Shown piece after piece: positions 1 to 3,924 of a stretch of 5,481 nt of DNA (within the stretch, counting starts at the first letter, position 1; the number at the start of each line of letters is the position of its first letter). This DNA comes from Fibrobacterota bacterium (GTDB taxonomy: Bacteria; Fibrobacterota; Chitinivibrionia; Chitinivibrionales; JANQEN01). The notes beneath the pieces were generated by a model. The model had not been told where the DNA came from. It did not search any database and worked only from the letters and a program-made list of their open reading frames with translations. Made by a program: the position numbers and the translations under genes. The DNA lies in NCBI GenBank assembly GCA_030619215.1, contig JAUXBV010000282.1, positions 1-5,481 on the forward strand. Reading direction: 5' to 3'.

Positions 1-261
1 AATTTATATTGTCGCTAAAATCAACATTTATAACAATATCCAAGATATGTAAAATTATTATACAAGGAACATTGGTTTTAATTTTCATATTACTAAATAT
101 ATACAAATAGGTATTTATAAACTCAATAATTTTTAAATATCTTATATTAGCTTTTAAATCAGCCCCCTTAAATCTCTTTTTTAAAGTTTGTCTGTTCAAT
201 TTTTATTCTTTCCCCACCCCTAAAAAAAAGGATTTGCCGGAGACATTTTAACCAACGCATT
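1..261. other. AT-rich non-coding stretch
   Basis: No open frame with a credible start and ribosome site is visible here on either strand. The stretch is very AT-rich, with many poly-A and poly-T runs. The only compositional break is CCCCACCCC at 212-220 followed by an A-run (222-229). On the minus strand this reads as a T-run and then GGGGTGGGG, the reverse order of an intrinsic terminator, and there is no stem. Positions 235-249 (TGCCGGAGACATTTT) belong to the repeat described under the 235-1506 element. Confidence 0.6.
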
Positions 262-322
262 GACACATGTTTTTGTTTCCGCCTATAATACTTTACAAAA
301 AGCGGAAATTGAAACATGTGTC
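262..322. repeat. Long inverted repeat, 21-bp arms, 19-nt loop
   Basis: The left arm is 262-282 and the right arm 302-322. Starting from the outer end (GACACATG against CATGTGTC), 18 of 21 positions are complementary. The three that are not form one central block (TTG against TTG), where two of the three can still form G-T pairs in RNA. The inner ends are TTTCCGC and GCGGAAA. The loop 283-301 is AT-rich. No T-run follows on either strand, so an intrinsic terminator is unlikely. It lies about 157 bp past the stop of the secreted-protein gene, just outside the left copy of the flanking 31-bp motif. It could be a mobile-element end, a recombination hairpin (attC-like) or a structured 3' UTR element. 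Confidence 0.9.
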
Positions 323-323
323 T

Positions 324-354
324 GTTGTGCGACGTGTTTTTGGTAGTTTCTTTC
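324..354 (+). repeat. Left copy of 31-bp flanking motif
   Basis: This runs GTTGTGC, GACGTGTTTT, TGGTAG, TTTCTTTC. It matches the minus strand of 1423-1453 at 26 of 31 positions, and all five differences are transitions. It directly follows the 262-322 hairpin with one base between. A further shared 9-mer, GGGCGGCTT, lies at 380-388 after an unrelated 25-bp spacer. A short minus-strand open frame (519-283) runs across it, but I consider that frame spurious. Confidence 0.85.
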
Positions 355-478
355 CTTTAACCTCTCAATTTCCTTGTTAGGGCGGCTTCTTTTATTGCTT
401 TTTATTAATATAGCTTCAATTAAGTTGAATCCAGGCTGCTCTAAAATCCTTATTTCAGCACAAATTGGTCTTGATGTA

Positions 479-1312
479 TTATTTACATTTATTTGGTGTA
501 AAATTAAAATCATAGACAAAAGAAGAAATTTCCTTATTTTTCCAGTCTCTTCGGAATTTTATTTTAAATAGTTTTTCTGATAACATTTTATACAAATCTT
601 CATTGAAAGATTCAACCTCTATTTTATTTAACTCTTCAATTCTACCTTTGTGGTTTACAATCATTTTTAACTTTATTTCAAGCGGTGTATATGTGCTATC
701 TTTAGCAATAGATTTACACATAATGTTTTGGATTTTATTAATGATTTGCTCTATCTTGTAAACTATTTGAATCGATTTTCTTGTTCCTACAATATGGTCT
801 TCGATATCACGAGCTTTTATTTTATATTTGCTCTGGCCTTGGCTAAAAACAAAGGGATAGGTAACTTCTGTTGGTGTTTCAACTATTTCAATGTTAGCAA
901 ATTTCCAACTTGAAACTTTGTTTAAAATTGTGTTAGTTAATTTTTCATCTTTTACTGTACTTTTAACTAAATCACATGATGACACATCACCATATTTGTC
1001 AACGGAAAATTTTATAGTTATTTTCCCAAATATCCCTGGTACCTGTTTTAATCGTCTATTATATGCATACCTCAGGTTTTGAAGGTTTGTCATTACAGTT
1101 CTCATAATATTAGCTTTTGATCTTTCAACCATTTGATCTTTATTAATTGTTACGCTGTCAGTGTAAGGAGGTCTAGATAACAAAACAAGCATTGAATCTC
1201 TACTTATGTTTTTATGTGTTACTCCATAAACATCTAATGAATTAGTTCCAGCACTCAAACTAAATGCGCAACTAATAAAGGTTAAATAAAATATTAATCT
1301 TATTCTTTCCAT
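479..1312 (-). CDS. Secreted protein with two tandem AgmX/PglI (TonB-C-like) domains
   Basis: 277 residues. The N-terminus has a short basic stretch (MERIR) and a hydrophobic core (residues 6-21), as in a Sec signal peptide. Cleavage is likely near residues 21-22. Cys15 sits in FISC, a poor lipobox, so a lipoprotein is possible but less likely. Residues 64-157 match the AgmX/PglI C-terminal family: RSKANI, an LRYAYNRRL stretch at 80-88, GKITIKFSVDKYG at 96-108, then SSWKF at 134-138. Residues about 176-273 look like a diverged second copy: EIKLKMIVNHKG at 212-223, KIKF at 250-253 and Y267/F269/F271 fall exactly 115 residues after their counterparts. The family is periplasmic and related to TonB C-termini, but its molecular role here is unknown. 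The start is supported by GAAGGGAA 8 nt upstream. No partner gene is adjacent. Low GC and the flanking inverted repeats suggest acquisition by transfer. Confidence 0.85.
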   Translation of the reverse strand: MERIRLIFYLTFISCAFSLSAGTNSLDVYGVTHKNISRDSMLVLLSRPPYTDSVTINKDQMVERSKANIMRTVMTNLQNLRYAYNRRLKQVPGIFGKITIKFSVDKYGDVSSCDLVKSTVKDEKLTNTILNKVSSWKFANIEIVETPTEVTYPFVFSQGQSKYKIKARDIEDHIVGTRKSIQIVYKIEQIINKIQNIMCKSIAKDSTYTPLEIKLKMIVNHKGRIEELNKIEVESFNEDLYKMLSEKLFKIKFRRDWKNKEISSFVYDFNFTPNKCK

Positions 1313-1320
1313 TTATGTAA

Positions 1321-1328
1321 TTCCCTTC
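1321..1328 (-). promoter_or_regulatory. Ribosome binding site of the AgmX-domain gene
   Basis: The minus strand reads GAAGGGAA, then an 8-nt spacer (TTACATAA) and ATG at 1312. This supports the chosen start. I found no convincing -35/-10 pair upstream. A TAGAAT hexamer is visible in the AT-rich stretch near 1374-1379 (minus strand) but lacks a matching -35. Confidence 0.6.
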
Positions 1329-1422
1329 AAATACAATGTGTCCAATTCTGCCGTCATTGGTAACAATTGATTATTCTATTTAGATCTTTTAATTTATTTT
1401 TTTTAAGCCGCCCGCTCTTTTA

Positions 1423-1453
1423 GAAAGAAGCTACCGAAAATATGTTGCACAAC
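1423..1453 (-). repeat. Right copy of 31-bp flanking motif (facing the left copy)
   Basis: On the minus strand this reads GTTGTGC, AACATATTTT, CGGTAG, CTTCTTTC, so it points towards the enclosed gene, as the left copy at 324-354 does from the other side. It matches that copy at 26 of 31 positions with transitions only. The shared 9-mer GGGCGGCTT follows at 1413-1405, after a 9-bp spacer instead of 25 bp. GTTGCACAAC (1444-1453) is itself a small inverted repeat. Confidence 0.85.
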
Positions 1454-1459
1454 TAGTTA

Positions 1460-1506
1460 TATGCCGGACATATAAAAAATAATTAACCAACAAAATGTCA
1501 GGCATA
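1460..1506. repeat. Inverted repeat, 12-bp arms, 23-nt AT-rich loop
   Basis: TATGCCGGACAT (1460-1471) and ATGTCAGGCATA (1495-1506) are complementary at 11 of 12 positions. The loop 1472-1494 is almost all A and T apart from AACCAAC at 1485-1491. The hairpin sits on the outer side of the right 31-bp motif, the same relative place as the 262-322 hairpin at the left end, but the two stems are unrelated in sequence. In addition, TATATG-CCGGA-CATATA (1458-1474 region) forms a small alternative palindrome with the first arm. Confidence 0.8.
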
Positions 1507-1688
1507 CATTCCAGAAAAACTTATAATCAATACATTTTCCCGGATTAAACATTTTTTAACAAACACATTTTCACCGCATTTCATGAAGACAATTCTATGA
1601 TGGTCACAGCGGCACAGAAATATTTGTCTTAAAGAAGTTAAATAATTGATTTCAGTATAATAAAGAGGTTCAAACGGTTTAGAGGTTT
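1507..1688. other. Non-coding stretch between cassette end and heptamer tract
   Basis: No gene is supportable on either strand. It contains several loose ACATTTT-type repeats (about 1532-1570). GGTTCA (1667-1672) pairs with TGAACC (1697-1702), and GGTT (1684-1687) pairs with AACC (1692-1695), so a weak branched hairpin past folC is possible. Read on the minus strand it is followed by TCTTTATTAT, which is a poor terminator tail. Confidence 0.4.
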
Positions 1689-1723
1689 CTTAACCATGAA
1701 CCAGGAGCCGGGAGCCTTGAACT
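1689..1723. repeat. Degenerate heptamer tandem tract downstream of folC
   Basis: Read on the plus strand in steps of seven: CTTAACC, ATGAACC, AGGAGCC, GGGAGCC, TTGAACT. The last four fit NNRARCY and the first deviates at one base. The tract begins 14 bp beyond the folC stop. A similar tract is at 3823-3850, also just past a gene end. Confidence 0.6.
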
Positions 1724-1736
1724 ATTCTTCTCATGT

Positions 1737-3005
1737 TCATTTTTTATCAGTATACGGCTCTATTTGCAGTTCATTCATAGCCTCCTCTACCGTATAGAAA
1801 GAACCGGTAATACAGACTACACCCTCACATTTCTCTAAAGCGGATTTTACAGCATCTTCAACTTTACCAACCATTTCAAATTTCTCTTTGAAATCTTCAG
1901 GGATTTTTTCTGCCAGCTCTTCAATTTGTGCTGCCCGCGGAGTTTTAGGCTGTGTAACAATAATTAAATCCGCACATTCGGCATATTTCCGGAACATGAA
2001 TTGAGCATCTTTATCTGCTAAGATCCCTGCAACTATACAAACCGGGGTATTCCTGAACCGCTGTTTGATCAATTCACAAAGCTCCACGGTTGCCTGGGGA
2101 TTGTGGGCTACATCAAATACAGCCTTCTTTCCTTTAATTTCACAAATCTGAAATCTGGCCGGCAGGAATGTTTTACTTATCGCTTCGCTCATTGTTTCTT
2201 CATCAGCAAGGTTAAGCTGTTCAACTGTTTTTATTGCACATAATGCATTCATGACCTGATAGGTACCGCTAAAAGGTACGGTGAATTCGGTATTTTTATA
2301 TTGGAACTTGCTTCCAGTGTCTGTTTGTTTAATTTTCCGTACCTCGTCTTTGTCAACGAAGTAGTGAGGTAGTTCCCTTTCATGTAAAATATTTTGGGCC
2401 ATTTCGGTAACCTCATGATACTCCTGTTCGGCAAGAATAACCGGTACATTCTCCTTTACAATACCGAATTTCTCTTTCGCAATGGAGATTATATCGGTCC
2501 CAAGGTATTCTGTATGGTCAATACCGATATTGGTAATAACCGATACTTGAGGAATAATGATATTCGTCGCATCCAGGCGCCCTCCCATCCCGGTCTCCAT
2601 TATTGCCCAGTCTATGTCCCTCCTTTTAAAAAGCTCAAAAGCAATCAGTGCGGATATCTCAAAAAAGGTAAGAGAATAGCGGTTAGCAATATCTTCAATA
2701 TCCAGATAGACGTCAAGCCACTCCTGAGTTGCCACCGGTTTACCGTTAATAATAAAACGCTCCTCAAACCTTACAATATGGGGTGAAGTAAACATACCTG
2801 TGGAATATCCCTGGTATCGAAGTATTGACTCAAGGAAGGCACATACGGAGCCTTTACCGTTGGTACCTGCAACATGAATTGATTTATAAGCGTTCTGGGG
2901 ATTATTAATACACTCAGTGGCTTCTGAAATACGCTCCAACCCGAACTTTACGCCCTGAGTCGTACGCTCAAAAAGTCTCTTTAGGATTTCTTCTCTGTTT
3001 TGCAT
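1737..3005 (-). CDS. folC: Bifunctional dihydrofolate synthase / folylpolyglutamate synthase
   Basis: 422 residues, the usual length of the family. The enzyme adds glutamate to dihydropteroate and to reduced folates using ATP, in the cytoplasm, as part of folate biosynthesis. The ATP-binding loop is HVAGTNGKGS (44-53). TSPH (73-76) starts the folate-binding loop region, ETGMGGRLDATN is at 137-148, and TNIGIDHTEYLG (157-168) holds the family's Asp-His pair. AKEKFGI (175-181) contains the lysine (K178) that is carbamylated in homologues, although Phe replaces the usual Ala of EKAGI. GTYQVMNA (246-253) and PARF (281-284) follow, and DVAHNP (297-302) marks the C-terminal ligase domain. The start ATG lies 22 bp after the upstream HAD stop. 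No strong Shine-Dalgarno is visible, so translation may depend on coupling with the HAD gene. The typical N-terminal FGLERI motif (residues 21-26) supports this start. Confidence 0.97.
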   Translation of the reverse strand: MQNREEILKRLFERTTQGVKFGLERISEATECINNPQNAYKSIHVAGTNGKGSVCAFLESILRYQGYSTGMFTSPHIVRFEERFIINGKPVATQEWLDVYLDIEDIANRYSLTFFEISALIAFELFKRRDIDWAIMETGMGGRLDATNIIIPQVSVITNIGIDHTEYLGTDIISIAKEKFGIVKENVPVILAEQEYHEVTEMAQNILHERELPHYFVDKDEVRKIKQTDTGSKFQYKNTEFTVPFSGTYQVMNALCAIKTVEQLNLADEETMSEAISKTFLPARFQICEIKGKKAVFDVAHNPQATVELCELIKQRFRNTPVCIVAGILADKDAQFMFRKYAECADLIIVTQPKTPRAAQIEELAEKIPEDFKEKFEMVGKVEDAVKSALEKCEGVVCITGSFYTVEEAMNELQIEPYTDKK

Positions 3006-3027
3006 ACCATATAGACAAAATACAAGG

Positions 3028-3702
3028 TTATGCAGCAGGGCCTTCCGTAGAGCAGAAAAGCTCTTTCAGCATTGTATAATTCAGTTCATCAAGGCTCTGC
3101 ACAACAATATCAGCATCTTTTAACATACTTGCCGGACGGGTTGTTGCAACCCCAACCGCCTTCATGCCGCCGTTATGGGCGGCAGCAATACCGGCAGGCG
3201 CGTCTTCAAAAACAACGCAGTGCCTGGGATTGCATTTAATCCGCCCGGCAGCAATGAGAAAAACCTGCGGGCTGGGTTTGCCCTCTGCAACATCCTCTCC
3301 ACATACAATTGCATCAAAAAAATCACCTATGCCAAGCTGCTGCAATGCCACCTGAATATTAAGGCGGTGGGTTGATGTTCCTATTGCGCACGGTATATTC
3401 AAATCTTTAAGGACTGCTAGAAATTCAACAACACCTGGAAGAGGGCTCAATTCTTCCTTCATCATAATCTCACGGTACAGTGCTTCCTTCCGAAGAGAGA
3501 GCCTGTTGATCTCACCAGGATCATTCGTCCAGTGGAGAATCTGAGGAATAATCATTTCATTCCTCATGCCGAAACTTTTCTGAAAATGGCCTGTAGGAAG
3601 TGAGAGCCCTTCCTCAGTGGCAAGCACATCCCAGCTCTTTTCATGACATTGGGACGAATCAATAATTATTCCGTCCCAGTCGAATATCACACCTGTTCTC
3701 AT
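3028..3702 (-). CDS. HAD-superfamily hydrolase, beta-phosphoglucomutase-like
   Basis: 224 residues, typical of subfamily IA HAD enzymes with a small helical cap. Motif I is DWDG (8-11), with nucleophile Asp8 and acid/base Asp10. Motif II is GTST (108-111), motif III is GKPSP (141-145) with Lys142, and motif IV is ED (166-167). In the cap, His20 and Trp24 and the GMR segment (45-47) line up by eye with the cap residues of beta-phosphoglucomutase. The substrate is therefore probably a sugar phosphate, as either a mutase or a phosphatase such as the YqaB/fructose-1-phosphatase type. Sequence alone does not decide between these. All catalytic residues are present. A good ribosome site (AAAGG, 6-nt spacer) supports the start, and a promoter lies just upstream. 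It is followed closely by folC, so the two are probably co-transcribed, though no direct metabolic link is evident. Confidence 0.9.
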   Translation of the reverse strand: MRTGVIFDWDGIIIDSSQCHEKSWDVLATEEGLSLPTGHFQKSFGMRNEMIIPQILHWTNDPGEINRLSLRKEALYREIMMKEELSPLPGVVEFLAVLKDLNIPCAIGTSTHRLNIQVALQQLGIGDFFDAIVCGEDVAEGKPSPQVFLIAAGRIKCNPRHCVVFEDAPAGIAAAHNGGMKAVGVATTRPASMLKDADIVVQSLDELNYTMLKELFCSTEGPAA

Positions 3703-3708
3703 AGAAAA

Positions 3709-3713
3709 CCTTT
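3709..3713 (-). promoter_or_regulatory. Ribosome binding site of the HAD gene
   Basis: On the minus strand AAAGG is followed by TTTTCT and the ATG at 3702, a 6-nt spacer. This fixes the start of the HAD gene. Confidence 0.65.
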
Positions 3714-3735
3714 ATATTCATTAAACAGTCTCTCA

Positions 3736-3764
3736 ATTATAAAATATATATGATTTTTCTTCAA
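3736..3764 (-). promoter_or_regulatory. Sigma70-type promoter for HAD-folC
   Basis: On the minus strand the -35 is TTGAAG (3764-3759, four of six consensus bases), the spacer is 17 bp (3758-3742) and the -10 is a perfect TATAAT (3741-3736). The spacer is AT-rich. Initiation would fall near 3729, giving a leader of about 27 nt before the HAD start, with the ribosome site well placed. It implies that HAD-folC is transcribed separately from the upstream TPR gene. Confidence 0.6.
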
Positions 3765-3822
3765 ATGTTATTTTGTAAAGAAAAAATATTTGATGATCAT
3801 AAATTAAACAATTCATAAGTTC

Positions 3823-3850
3823 AAAAGCTGAGAACCTGGAACCCGAAACT
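3823..3850. repeat. Degenerate heptamer tandem tract downstream of the TPR/SHOCT gene
   Basis: Read on the plus strand in steps of seven: AAAAGCT, GAGAACC, TGGAACC, CGAAACT, all fitting NNRARCY. It shares this pattern with the tract at 1689-1723. The last unit overlaps a small hairpin, GAAAC-TGC-GTTTC (3845-3857). Confidence 0.55.
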
Positions 3851-3905
3851 GCGTTTCAGATTTAAAGCTCTATTGTGCTCCCTGGTGAGTTATATGCAGA
3901 TGCAA

Positions 3906-3919
3906 TTACCCCGGGGTAA
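3906..3919. repeat. Perfect 14-bp palindrome past the TPR/SHOCT stop
   Basis: TTACCCCGGGGTAA lies 5 bp beyond the TAA stop at 3925-3927. It is a perfect palindrome with a GC core in an AT-rich spacer. As a hairpin it would form only about five pairs around a CCGG loop, and no T-run follows on the minus strand, so it is not a typical intrinsic terminator. A protein-binding site or a weak transcript-end structure are both possible. Confidence 0.6.
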
Positions 3920-3924
3920 AGCAC

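Larger units (their letters stand above)
235..1506. mobile_element. Putative cassette bounded by composite inverted repeats, carrying one gene
   Basis: Two facing copies of a composite end flank the gene at 479-1312. Read from outside inwards, the left end (plus strand) has TGCC-GGA-GACATTTT (235-249), a hairpin (262-322), a 31-bp motif beginning GTTGTGC (324-354) and GGGCGGCTT (380-388). The right end, read on the minus strand, has TGCC-T-GACATTTT (1504-1492), a hairpin (1506-1460), the 31-bp motif (1453-1423) and GGGCGGCTT (1413-1405). The order is the same and the sequences between blocks differ. The enclosed gene is markedly more AT-rich than the other genes in the window. This architecture suggests a non-autonomous mobile unit or an unusual integron-type cassette. 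No recombinase gene and no clear target-site duplication is visible, so the mobile interpretation is inference. The repeats themselves are read directly. Confidence 0.45.

Noticed and set aside
212..229. G-quadruplex or terminator at CCCCACCCC plus A-run
   Set aside because: There are only two G-runs on the minus strand, and no stem precedes a T-run, so neither structure is supported.
250..330. Calling 250-330 a definite integron attC site
   Set aside because: GTTGTGC does not match GTTRRRY, the left box AACCAAC pairs only in part, the spacers are 5 and 1 nt, and the two elements face each other rather than being in the same orientation. No integrase gene is present in the window.
283..519. 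Minus-strand open frame of 78 codons overlapping the end of the AgmX-domain gene
   Set aside because: It overlaps the real gene by 41 bp, has no ribosome site, and runs through the 31-bp repeat and into the hairpin. The changes between the two repeat copies alter residues rather than preserving them, so there is no sign of coding constraint.
1657..1702. Intrinsic terminator for folC formed by GGTTCA/TGAACC and GGTT/AACC
   Set aside because: The outer stem is six bases around a 24-base interior with only a weak inner stem, and the following TCTTTATTAT is a poor U-tract.
2394..2786. Plus-strand open frame of 130 codons within folC
   Set aside because: It is antisense to a folC gene with all its family motifs, and its product shows no recognisable domain.
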